From the NCBI GenBank assembly GCA_018971455.1, contig JAGXAV010000166.1, forward strand, positions 1 through 5,724: a stretch of DNA of 5,724 bases, in the 5' to 3' direction. Made by a program: the position numbers and the translations under genes. This stretch comes from Rhodospirillales bacterium (lineage in GTDB: Bacteria > Pseudomonadota > Alphaproteobacteria > Acetobacterales > Acetobacteraceae). A model generated the notes under the pieces. It was not told where the DNA came from. It ran no database searches and saw only the letters and a list, made by a program, of their open reading frames with translations. Below, piece by piece: positions 1 through 5,351 of the stretch (positions are counted from its first letter, which is position 1; the number at the start of each line of letters is the position of its first letter).

Positions 1-191
1 CAGACGCCCGCACGGTCTTCGGCATCCTGCCGGGGGCGGGCGGCGAGGATGGCGGCGAGCGAGGCGGCGCGCTCCTCGTCGCTGAGCAGCCGCAGCCCGG
101 GATTGGAGCGGGCGACCAGCGCCGGAAATCCGCCGCTCAGCAGCAGCTCGCGCGTCAGGCCCGGCCGTGCCTCTTTGGTCGGGCCGCCCAC
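1..191 (-). CDS. chaC: ChaC-like gamma-glutamylcyclotransferase, N-terminal part (runs off the left edge)
   Basis: About 63 N-terminal codons are visible, read leftward from a GTG at 191-189. The segment LTRELLLSGGF, followed by LLSDEERAASLAAILAARP, resembles from memory the N-terminal segment of ChaC proteins; E. coli ChaC has a very similar EQRAASLAATLACRP stretch. That stretch directly precedes the family's W-x-F-G-Y-G-S-L substrate-binding motif. The window stops one base before the codon that would encode that tryptophan (the last two bases read TG). ChaC enzymes are cytosolic and split glutathione into 5-oxoproline and Cys-Gly. The start lies only 4 bases after the mscL stop, which suggests translational coupling. 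No strong Shine-Dalgarno is visible, and a TTG at 209-207 inside mscL is an alternative start. About 87% of third positions are G or C, supporting real coding. The catalytic region is outside the window, so the family call rests on the N-terminal segment alone. Confidence 0.68.
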   Translation of the reverse strand, partial: MGGPTKEARPGLTRELLLSGGFPALVARSNPGLRLLSDEERAASLAAILAARPRQDAEDRAGV

Positions 192-195
192 CCCG

Positions 196-639
196 TCAGT
201 GCTTGGCAAGCAGGTCGCGGATCTCCTCGAGCAGCGTTTCCGAACGCGGCGGCGGCGGCGGGGCGGCCGGCTCCTCGGCCTGCTTGCGCTGCAGGACGCT
301 CAGCCCCTTGACCAGCCAGAACACGGCGAAGGCGACGATCAGGAACTGGATGACCGCGTTGATGAACACGCCGACATTCAGCGTGACCGCGCCGGCCGCC
401 TTGGCGGCCTCCAGCGTCGCCACGTGGGGTCCCTTCAGGGTGATGAAGATATTGCTGAAATCGATGCCGCCGAGCAGCAGGCCGATCAGCGGATTGAACA
501 GATCCTTCACCAGGCTGGCGACGATGCCGGTGAAGGCGGCGCCGATAATGATGCCGACCGCCAGATCGACCACATTGCCGCGCATGATGAAAGCCTGGAA
601 ATCCTGCACCCAGCTCGGGCGCTTCAGCGGAATCGGCAT
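196..639 (-). CDS. mscL: Large-conductance mechanosensitive channel MscL
   Basis: This 147-residue protein is a complete MscL, the homopentameric inner-membrane channel that opens under membrane tension and releases solutes during hypo-osmotic shock. Visible family features are the amphipathic N-terminal helix with QDFQAFIMRGNVVDLAVG (residues 12-29), TM1 at about 24-46 with the pore-lining small residues and the conserved Asn-Pro after it (49-50), a periplasmic loop (about 60-87), and TM2 at about 88-110. The cytoplasmic end has the usual conserved helix ETLLEEIRDLLAK (134-146). Between TM2 and that helix is a short proline run (127-131), which lengthens the protein slightly over the roughly 136 residues of E. 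coli MscL. The ATG at 639 has a good ribosome site 7 bases upstream. The gene follows the deacetylase pair by 30 bases and precedes chaC by 4, so it is probably co-transcribed with them. Confidence 0.98.
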   Translation of the reverse strand: MPIPLKRPSWVQDFQAFIMRGNVVDLAVGIIIGAAFTGIVASLVKDLFNPLIGLLLGGIDFSNIFITLKGPHVATLEAAKAAGAVTLNVGVFINAVIQFLIVAFAVFWLVKGLSVLQRKQAEEPAAPPPPPRSETLLEEIRDLLAKH

Positions 640-646
640 GGCATCG

Positions 647-653
647 CTCCCCC
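647..653 (-). promoter_or_regulatory. Ribosome binding site of mscL
   Basis: The minus-strand sequence GGGGGAG ends 7 bases before the ATG at 639. A second ATG at 644-642 is out of frame and too close to the site, so 639 is the better start. The site lies inside the 30-base gap after the upstream deacetylase gene, and no terminator-like hairpin is visible in that gap. Confidence 0.65.
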
Positions 654-669
654 AGGGATTGTTCGTCTT

Positions 670-1602
670 CTATAACTGATCACGAGCCGCCCGCGCCACC
701 TCGTCGGTGGTGGCGCGCCACAGGCCGGGCAGACCGAGCACGCCCGCCAGCGCCTCGCCGAGGTAGCGGATGCGGTGCGCCTGCCCGGCGATCCAGGGGT
801 GCAGGGTGAGATTGAACGCGGCCCCACCCTCGGCGTGCAGCACGACGGCCGCCTCGGCGACGCCGCGCGCCCAGACCGCCGGTGCCACGCGCCGCAGCCA
901 CATGCATTCGAGGTCGTTCCACTCGCTGTGAGCCGGGAGGGAGATGAGCGGGCCGGGTTTGCCGGCGGCCGTGTTCAGCAGATAGGGCCGATCGTCATTG
1001 CTCCAGTCGGTCGTGTAGGCGAAGCCGCTTTCGGCGAGCAGGCCGGGCGTGCGGGGGCTCTCATTGAAATCCTGGCCGCACCAGCCGGCGGGGTGCTGCC
1101 CGGTGGCGCGCTGCACCGCATCGCGGCTCTCGGCGATGAAGGCGGCCTCCTCGGCGGCACTCATCCGGCTGGTGATACGGCGTGTGGCATGTGTGCCGTG
1201 GGCGAGGAACGCGGCGCCGCGCCGCGCGCACTCATCGACCAGTTCCGGGTAGCGGCGGGCGGCGGCGGCGCCGAGGGCCACGCTGGGCACCACGGCGAAG
1301 CGGTCGAGCATGTCGAGCACGCGGAAGATGCCGACGCGGTTGCCGTATTCGCGCTGGCTCCAGGTCAGCCAGTCCGGGCGGAAATTGCCGAGGGGGGACA
1401 CCACGCGCGGGTCCCGGCTCGCCTCGGCCGGCGGGTCGAGCTCCCAGTAATCGAGCATCAGGGTGACGGTGACGGCCATGCGGGCGCCGCCGGGCCAGGC
1501 GAGGCGCGGGCTTTCGGCCAGAGTGCGGAAGGGGTACAGCTCATGGTCCATGCCCGGGCGGCGGGTTTCGCCGACCGGAGGCGTGTTCGACGGCTCAGCC
1601 AT
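670..1602 (-). CDS. Polysaccharide deacetylase-fold hydrolase, PuuE-like (second gene of a tandem pair)
   Basis: This 310-residue protein belongs to the NodB/carbohydrate-esterase-4 fold group and resembles the PuuE-type allantoinase-like branch. Visible features are SPRLAWPGGARMAVTVTLMLDY (31-52, first strand with Asp51), REYGNRVG (84-91), AHGTHATRR (134-142) where classical deacetylases have H-x3-H, a GW-x-N-E-S-P-R-T segment (173-185), NDDRPY (202-207) and LHPW (267-270, His268), followed by GQAHRIRYL. Classical enzymes use an Asp-His-His metal triad, but here the second histidine of the usual motif is not at its normal spacing. P. fluorescens PuuE is a reported metal-independent allantoinase of this fold, so allantoin or another cyclic amide is as possible as an N-acetyl sugar. 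No signal peptide is visible, which points to a cytoplasmic enzyme on a small substrate. It starts within the last 8 bases of its paralogue. The ATG at 1602 has a strong ribosome site, better than the internal ATG at codon 18. Substrate unknown. Confidence 0.88.
   Translation of the reverse strand: MAEPSNTPPVGETRRPGMDHELYPFRTLAESPRLAWPGGARMAVTVTLMLDYWELDPPAEASRDPRVVSPLGNFRPDWLTWSQREYGNRVGIFRVLDMLDRFAVVPSVALGAAAARRYPELVDECARRGAAFLAHGTHATRRITSRMSAAEEAAFIAESRDAVQRATGQHPAGWCGQDFNESPRTPGLLAESGFAYTTDWSNDDRPYLLNTAAGKPGPLISLPAHSEWNDLECMWLRRVAPAVWARGVAEAAVVLHAEGGAAFNLTLHPWIAGQAHRIRYLGEALAGVLGLPGLWRATTDEVARAARDQL
1595..1602 (-). other. 8-base stop/start overlap of the two deacetylase genes
   Basis: On the minus strand ATGGCTGA contains the start of the downstream paralogue (ATG, 1602-1600) and the stop of the upstream one (TGA, 1597-1595) in a different frame. 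Together with a ribosome site inside the upstream coding end, this arrangement usually means translational coupling and matched production of the two proteins. Confidence 0.85.
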
Positions 1603-2536
1603 GGCCGGCCCCTCCCTCTCCAGGCGCGCCGGAAGGCGTTGCGCGGGCGGCGAGATGGGCGCCGAGCGCCGCCGCGTGCTCGGCGCGGTAATGGTCGGCG
1701 ATCTCGGCGGCGGTGGCGCACCACACGCCCGGATGCGAGAGGATATACTCCATCACCCGCTGGAAGCCGCGGATGCGGTGCGGCTGGCCGATCCAGAAAG
1801 GGTGCAGGGCGATGCACATCACCCGGCCCTGCACCGCGCCCTCGGCATAGACGGTGTCGAAATGGTCACGGATCTGCTGGGCGAAGGCGTCGATCTCCTC
1901 GCCGCGCCGCCACAGGATCACATCATTGAGGTCGACCGTGTAGGGAACCGTGATGAGGTCGCCGGTGCGGGTGCGCACCGGAAAAGGCTGGTCGTCGTGA
2001 TAGAGGTCGCACGTGTAGTCGAAGCCGGCTTCGGCGGCGAGGTCGAAGGTACGGTGGGTGTTGGTGATGGCCGGACTGAACCAGCCGCGCTGCTCGCGGC
2101 CGGTGAGCGCGCGGTGGATGGCGCGGCTCTCCTGCATCGCCGCGCGTTCCTCGGCCTCGGTGAAGTCCCAGTGATAGCGCGTGTTGTAGATGCCATGGGA
2201 CATCAGTTCCCAGCCGCGATTCTCCATCGCCTCCAGGATCGCCGGGTAGTGCTGGATGACCGCCATGGACAGGCTGACCGTGCAGCGCAGGCCGAGCGCG
2301 TCGGTCGCCTCGAACAGCCGCCACAGGCCGACGCGGTTGCCATAATCGCGGATCGAGTAGCCGAGCACGTCGGGGTGCGGGCTGCGCGGCCACGGGTCGC
2401 GCGTGCGGACGAATTTGGGCAGGAATTCGTAATGTTCGATGTTGGGGCAGACCCATAGCGCGACGCGGGCACCGCCCGGCCAGGACAGGCGCGGACGATG
2501 CAGAATGGGCGAATAGGCGATGATGTCGCGCTCCAA
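1595..2536 (-). CDS. Polysaccharide deacetylase-fold hydrolase, PuuE-like (first gene of a tandem pair)
   Basis: Read from the TTG at 2536 this is 313 residues and is clearly related to the next gene. Shared blocks are RPRLSWPGGARVAL (14-27), RDYGNRVGLWR (63-73), SHGIYNTR (113-120), RGWFSPAITNTHRT (150-163), DDQPF (181-185) and MCIALHPF with GQPHRI (240-255). The layout GW...N.R....AE.GF.Y..D...DD.P is that of PuuE allantoinase-like proteins. The metal motif is altered: His114 is kept, but the usual second histidine three or four residues later is replaced (SHGIYNTR). A Gly/Ala/Pro-rich tail (about 293-313) has no counterpart in the paralogue. There is no signal peptide, so a cytoplasmic role is likely. 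The TTG at 2536 is preceded by GGAGG at 5-base spacing. A longer reading from TTG 2566 adds 10 residues but lacks a ribosome site. It is the first gene of the left-hand run, opposite the lipoprotein gene. The substrate cannot be named, because no uricase, allantoicase or ureide-transport genes are in view. Confidence 0.88.
   Translation of the reverse strand: MERDIIAYSPILHRPRLSWPGGARVALWVCPNIEHYEFLPKFVRTRDPWPRSPHPDVLGYSIRDYGNRVGLWRLFEATDALGLRCTVSLSMAVIQHYPAILEAMENRGWELMSHGIYNTRYHWDFTEAEERAAMQESRAIHRALTGREQRGWFSPAITNTHRTFDLAAEAGFDYTCDLYHDDQPFPVRTRTGDLITVPYTVDLNDVILWRRGEEIDAFAQQIRDHFDTVYAEGAVQGRVMCIALHPFWIGQPHRIRGFQRVMEYILSHPGVWCATAAEIADHYRAEHAAALGAHLAARATPSGAPGEGGAGHG
1611..1616 (-). promoter_or_regulatory. 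Ribosome binding site of the downstream deacetylase
   Basis: GGGAGG on the minus strand lies 8 bases before the ATG at 1602, within the codons for the Gly-rich tail of the upstream paralogue. It supports the start at 1602 over the ATG 17 codons later. Confidence 0.6.
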
Positions 2537-2541
2537 GGAGG

Positions 2542-2546
2542 CCTCC
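2542..2546 (-). promoter_or_regulatory. Ribosome binding site deciding the TTG start of the first deacetylase
   Basis: GGAGG on the minus strand stands 5 bases before TTG 2536. It is one half of the perfect 10-base palindrome GGAGGCCTCC (2537-2546). A TTG start together with a ribosome site inside a self-complementary element may lower translation. The alternative upstream TTG at 2566 has no comparable site. Confidence 0.55.
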
Positions 2547-2622
2547 GCACGGTGAGGGGATGGCAAGCCTAGCAGCGCGGCTCCGTGTGGAAAGGGCCGC
2601 GGTGGAGGAAGTGAGGAAAATT

Positions 2623-2643
2623 AGCAATTTGCGGGCAATTGCT
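2623..2643. promoter_or_regulatory. Perfect inverted repeat, candidate operator
   Basis: AGCAATT (2623-2629), seven bases, then AATTGCT (2637-2643) form a perfect dyad with arms of 7 and a centre-to-centre distance of 14 bases. It lies in the AT-rich core between divergent genes, about 80 bases before the lipoprotein start and 87 before the deacetylase start, which suits a dimeric regulator acting on both. Half-site spacing of this size is typical of bacterial dimeric repressors in general, but no regulator gene is in the window and I do not recognise the site. A transcript hairpin is the alternative; no T-run follows on either strand. Confidence 0.42.
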
Positions 2644-2708
2644 GCCATATAGGACGATGTGCTCGGCCCGAGTCGCCAATTCTGGCGGCGAAGGCGGAGG
2701 CATGGGGC

Positions 2709-2717
2709 AGGAGAGGA
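2709..2717 (+). promoter_or_regulatory. Ribosome binding site of the lipoprotein gene
   Basis: AGGAGAGGA lies 5 bases before the ATG at 2723 and fixes that start. The longer reading from upstream codons would put an unlikely hydrophilic stretch before the signal peptide. A GTG directly before the ATG is in frame but would change the protein by one residue only. Confidence 0.65.
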
Positions 2718-2722
2718 ACGTG

Positions 2723-2971
2723 ATGCGAAATCTGATTCGCCTGGCCGTTGGCGGTGTGCTGACCCTGCTGGCCGGCTGCGGCAGCAGCAATTTCGACCGT
2801 GTTTCCACCGGCGCCGGCACCGGGGCGGCGACCGGGGCAACGATCGGGCTGCTCGGCGGGCCCATTGGCGTGGCGGCGGGCGCCTTGATCGGCGCCGGCG
2901 CGGGGGCGGTGGTCGGCGGCAGCACGAGCCAGCAGGACATCAATCTCGGCAAGCCGGTCTGGCGGAACTGA
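2723..2971 (+). CDS. Small glycine-zipper outer-membrane lipoprotein
   Basis: This protein of 82 residues has an N-terminal lipoprotein signal peptide: Arg2 and Arg6, a hydrophobic core (7-17) and the lipobox LLAGC with Cys19 as the lipidated residue. Gly at +2 rather than Asp favours sorting to the outer membrane. The mature part, about 64 residues, is mostly a glycine-zipper segment (about 34-70) rich in small residues at regular spacing, with a central GLLGGPIG, followed by a short polar tail ending in Trp-Arg-Asn. Such proteins resemble OsmB and glycine-zipper two-helix lipoproteins and probably form a membrane-embedded helical hairpin; their molecular roles are poorly known. It is the only gene on the plus strand here, divergent from the deacetylases and convergent with the CBS gene. 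I infer an envelope-stress or structural role from composition only. Confidence 0.85.
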   Translation: MRNLIRLAVGGVLTLLAGCGSSNFDRVSTGAGTGAATGATIGLLGGPIGVAAGALIGAGAGAVVGGSTSQQDINLGKPVWRN

Positions 2972-2977
2972 TCCGCC
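2961..2977 (+). terminator. Weak hairpin over the lipoprotein stop codon
   Basis: GGCGGA (2961-2966), a 5-base loop containing the TGA stop, then TCCGCC (2972-2977) can pair perfectly. No U-run follows, so it is not a canonical intrinsic terminator. It sits where two convergent transcripts meet, with 19 bases between their stops, so it could limit read-through or stabilise the 3' end. Confidence 0.25.
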
Positions 2978-2990
2978 GGACCTCGCGCGC

Positions 2991-3428
2991 TCAGACGCTG
3001 CCGGCGACGTAGGCCTTGAGGCTGTCGACCTCGTGATCCTGCTGCATGATGCGCGCCTTGACGACGTCGCCGATGCTGACGATGCCGATCAGCGCGCCGT
3101 GCTCGTCCAGCACCGGCAGATGGCGGAAGCGCCCGGCGGTCATCATCGTCATCGCCTCGCCGACGGTGGTGCGCAGCGTCGCGGTTTTCAGCGCGCGGGT
3201 CATCAGCTGGCCGGCGGTCATGTCCAGGGCACGCGTGTCATTGGCGGCCAGGGCGTGGACGATGTCACGCTCGCTGACGATGCCGAGAAGTTGCTCGGCG
3301 GCGTCCTGCACCACGACCGCGCCGATACGCTTGCCGGACAGCAATCGCGCCAGCTCGGCCACCGTGGTGGTTGGGCGAACGGAGGCGACGTCGTGGCCTT
3401 TGTGCTTGAGGATCGCGGCGACGGTCAT
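2991..3428 (-). CDS. Tandem CBS-domain protein
   Basis: This 145-residue protein consists almost entirely of two CBS motifs. The first spans about 7-61 and ends in GIVSERDIVHAL (49-60). The second spans about 76-127, with RHLPVLDEHGALIGIVSIGD (102-121). A CBS pair folds into a Bateman module that binds adenine nucleotides such as AMP or ATP, and small stand-alone proteins of this type are common in alphaproteobacteria as presumed energy or stress sensors. No catalytic or membrane domain is attached, so its partner is unknown. It ends in a short tail (ESLKAY-type, here VDSLKAYVAG). The ATG at 3428 has GGAGG at 5-base spacing; a reading with 16 further N-terminal residues is possible but has no such site. 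It faces the lipoprotein gene and lies 126 bases after the ABC exporter, so it probably has its own promoter. Confidence 0.93.
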   Translation of the reverse strand: MTVAAILKHKGHDVASVRPTTTVAELARLLSGKRIGAVVVQDAAEQLLGIVSERDIVHALAANDTRALDMTAGQLMTRALKTATLRTTVGEAMTMMTAGRFRHLPVLDEHGALIGIVSIGDVVKARIMQQDHEVDSLKAYVAGSV

Positions 3429-3554
3429 GATGCCCTCCCGTGTCGGTGGTCCGGCCGCATGGCCGGTCACAGGCACGGATGATGCGCCCGCGGCGACGCG
3501 CGATGCAAAAACTTAGAGTGCGCTGCACAATGAATGGCGCAGCCGCACCGACGC
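3429..3554 (-). other. Intergenic leader of the CBS gene with a GC hairpin
   Basis: These 126 bases separate the ABC exporter stop from the CBS start. CCGGCC, GCAT, GGCCGG (3451-3466) forms a perfect 6-base-pair hairpin about 23 bases before the CBS start. It could be a terminator remnant for the exporter transcript or a 5' leader structure; it has no T-run. The A/T-richer stretch at 3502-3535 is the likeliest promoter location, but the best minus-strand pair, TTGTGC (3530-3525) and TGCATC (3507-3502) at 17-base spacing, matches the consensus poorly. Confidence 0.35.
3433..3439 (-). promoter_or_regulatory. Ribosome binding site of the CBS protein gene
   Basis: GGGAGGG on the minus strand, with GGAGG 5 bases before the ATG at 3428, selects the 145-residue product over the 161-residue reading. 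Confidence 0.65.
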
Positions 3555-5345
3555 TCACCGCTCGGCGGAGGCAAGCTGGCTGTCCACCAGTGCTGCGAAG
3601 CGCCCGCCCTGGGCGAGCAGCGCCGCGAAGCGCCCCTGCTCGACGACCCGGCCGTCCTCGAACACCAGGATGTGATCGGCCTCGCGCACGGTGGACAGGC
3701 GATGGGCGATGATGAAGGTGGTGCGGCCGGCCATCAGCGTCTTCAGGCTGGCGGCGATGCGGGCCTCGGTGGCGGCGTCAAGGGCGCTGGTGGCCTCGTC
3801 GAGGATGAGGATCGGCGGGTCCTTGAGCAGCGCGCGGGCAATCGCCAGGCGCTGGCGCTGACCGCCGGACAGGGTGGCGCCGCGTTCGCCCACCAGCGTG
3901 TCGTAGCCGGCGCCCTGGCGGAGAATGAACTCCTCGGCGTCGGCCAGCCTGCACGCTGCGCGCAAGGCCGCGTCGTCAGCCTGCGGACGGCCGATCAGCA
4001 CGTTGTCGCGGATCGAGCGGTTGAGCAGCAGGCTCTCCTGGAACACCACGCCGATCGCCGCGCGCAGGCTGTCGCGCGACACCGCGCGCAGATCCTGCCC
4101 GTCGATGCGGATGGCGCCACGATCGGGGTCCCACATGCGTTGCAGCAGCGCCATCGCCGTCGTCTTGCCGGCGCCGGTCGGTCCGACCAGGGCGACGACC
4201 TGGCCGCGCGCCGCCGCGAACGAGATGCCGCGCAGCACTGGCGGGTTGGCCGGCGGGAGGGTTCCGTCGGTCGGATAGGCGCCGTCGGGGTAGGCGCCGG
4301 CCGGATAGGAAAACCGCACATCCTCGAACGCCACCGCGCCCGCCGTCACCCGCAGGGGCGGGGCGTGCGGCATCTCCGGCACCGTGTCCGCGGCATCGAG
4401 CACGGCGAAGAAATCACCGATGGCGGGGACATCGAGACTGAGGCGGGTGATGAAGTTCATCGCCCCCTCCAGACGGCCGATCAGCAGGGTCGCGAAACCC
4501 ATGAAACTGACGATGTCGCCGATCTGCGCCTGTCCCGAGCCGTGCAGCGCCATGCCGGCGACGACGAGGGTGATGACCGCGATGGTGCTCGCCGCGCGCG
4601 TCGCAACGTTAAGCAGGGCCCACCAGGTGAGCACGGGGAACTGGTGAGCGATCACCTGCTCCACCATGCCGGCGAACAGCCGTGCCTCGGCGGCGACGCG
4701 GCCGAAGGACTGCACGACGACGACATTGGCCAGCGCATCCTGCGCGCTGCCGGCCAGGCGCGTCTGCCAGCCCTGCGCGCGCGCCTGCCCGCCCTGGGCG
4801 CGCCGGACGACGATCAGCGTGAGGACGGCAAACACGACCACCAGCCCGACCAGCACGAGGGCGAGCCGCCAGTTCAGCAGCAGGGTCAGCGGCAGCAGCA
4901 CGAGCAGGGCGGTGAAGCTCGCCAGCTGATCGCGGAAGAGAAAGAGCCAGAGCCAGAACATCGCGTCCGCGCCGCCGAACATGGTCTTCATAAGGCGGCC
5001 GGACTGGGTGTGGCCGTGAAAGGCCTGCGGCAGGCTCAGCGCATGCTCGAAAAACCCGCGCATGGCCTCGAGCCGGCTGCGATGGGCGAGCCGCTCGGCG
5101 CGCAGCGCGGTGGCGATGCCGAGGCCGATGCCGCAGGCGGCAATGCCGGCCCATAACGCGAGCAGACGGGCCGCGCCGCCGCCCGCGCGCGGGCCGGCGA
5201 GCAGCTCGATCACGCGCCCGAAGATCAGGGGATCGGCGAACTGGAGCACCGCGACGGCGATGTTGGCGAGCAGCAGAAGGATTGCCGTGCGCCGGTTCCG
5301 GTCGATCGTGGCGATGGCGCGGGCATAGACGGTCCAGGCCCGCAT
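3555..5345 (-). CDS. ABC exporter, fused membrane and ATPase domains, NdvA/ChvA-like (probable beta-glucan export)
   Basis: This 596-residue half-transporter acts as a homodimer in the inner membrane. The membrane domain (about 1-310) has six likely helices near 19-42, 62-82, 138-157, 160-179, 251-268 and 277-292. The ATPase domain has A-loop Tyr347, Walker A GPTGAGKT (388-395), Q-loop Gln436, signature LSGGQ (492-496), Walker B ILILDE (512-517) and switch His548, so it looks fully active. Length and many blocks match NdvA/ChvA, the exporter of cyclic beta-1,2-glucan to the periplasm: LIFGRVIELL (40-49), ADRLAH-like AERLAHRSR (83-91), FWLWL (130-134), FPVLTWWA (236-243), RTASTI-like RAASTI (250-255) and GDIVSFMGFATLLIGRL (276-292). 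The C-terminal TTFIIAHRLSTVREAD is near identical. The glucan synthase ndvB is not in the window, so the substrate is inferred. Unusually, residues 347-361 are a triplicated YPxGA pentapeptide. The ATG at 5345 lies 6 bases after the pdxY stop without a clear ribosome site; its N-terminus aligns with NdvA's. Confidence 0.9.
   Translation of the reverse strand: MRAWTVYARAIATIDRNRRTAILLLLANIAVAVLQFADPLIFGRVIELLAGPRAGGGAARLLALWAGIAACGIGLGIATALRAERLAHRSRLEAMRGFFEHALSLPQAFHGHTQSGRLMKTMFGGADAMFWLWLFLFRDQLASFTALLVLLPLTLLLNWRLALVLVGLVVVFAVLTLIVVRRAQGGQARAQGWQTRLAGSAQDALANVVVVQSFGRVAAEARLFAGMVEQVIAHQFPVLTWWALLNVATRAASTIAVITLVVAGMALHGSGQAQIGDIVSFMGFATLLIGRLEGAMNFITRLSLDVPAIGDFFAVLDAADTVPEMPHAPPLRVTAGAVAFEDVRFSYPAGAYPDGAYPTDGTLPPANPPVLRGISFAAARGQVVALVGPTGAGKTTAMALLQRMWDPDRGAIRIDGQDLRAVSRDSLRAAIGVVFQESLLLNRSIRDNVLIGRPQADDAALRAACRLADAEEFILRQGAGYDTLVGERGATLSGGQRQRLAIARALLKDPPILILDEATSALDAATEARIAASLKTLMAGRTTFIIAHRLSTVREADHILVFEDGRVVEQGRFAALLAQGGRFAALVDSQLASAER
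4263..4307 (-). repeat. Three 15-base tandem units inside the ATPase domain
   Basis: Codons 347-361 of the ABC exporter read Y-P-A-G-A, Y-P-D-G-A, Y-P-T-D-G: two close copies and a third, more diverged one of a 15-base unit, in frame. The first tyrosine is the A-loop residue that stacks on the adenine of ATP. The distance from the A-loop to the following VLRGISF strand is about 15 residues longer than usual for this domain. Confidence 0.8.
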
Positions 5346-5351
5346 GGGCGG

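Larger units (their letters stand above)
2537..2722. other. Divergent intergenic region between the deacetylase pair and the lipoprotein
   Basis: These 186 bases separate two divergently read genes and must hold the start signals for both. The part around 2612-2652 is distinctly AT-richer than the rest of the window and holds a perfect inverted repeat, listed separately. A TATAGG at 2648-2653 could be a plus-strand -10 element, but no convincing -35 sits 16-18 bases upstream, and no good minus-strand sigma-70 pair stands out either. I therefore name no promoter precisely. Confidence 0.5.

Noticed and set aside
49..679. Plus-strand frames across mscL and the chaC start
   Set aside because: Antisense to a clear mscL; highly charged, repetitive translations without domains.
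775..2458. Two long plus-strand frames (775-1929 and 1463-2458) opposite the deacetylases
   Set aside because: They overlap each other, have shadow-type composition and no family resemblance, while the minus-strand proteins show shared conserved blocks.
2634..2650. Possible sigma-54 promoter on the minus strand (TGGCAGCAATTGC)
   Set aside because: The GG and GC dinucleotides are 8 bases apart instead of the required 10, so the element does not fit.
2639..2722. Longer N-terminus of the lipoprotein from upstream codons
   Set aside because: It would place 28 polar residues before the signal peptide. The ATG at 2723 has a good ribosome site and gives a normal lipoprotein signal.
2812..2925. GC-rich repetitive DNA in the lipoprotein gene as a possible DNA repeat
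   Set aside because: The repetition follows from Gly/Ala codons of the glycine-zipper segment; there is no regular nucleotide period.
3429..3476. Longer N-terminus of the CBS protein (16 extra residues)
   Set aside because: The extra part does not belong to the CBS fold and overlaps the ribosome site that serves the ATG at 3428.
3534..5156. A 540-codon open frame on the plus strand opposite the ABC exporter
   Set aside because: Its translation is a low-complexity mixture of Arg, Gly, His, Asp and Ala with no recognisable domain, as expected antisense to a GC-rich gene. The minus strand has every ABC motif intact.
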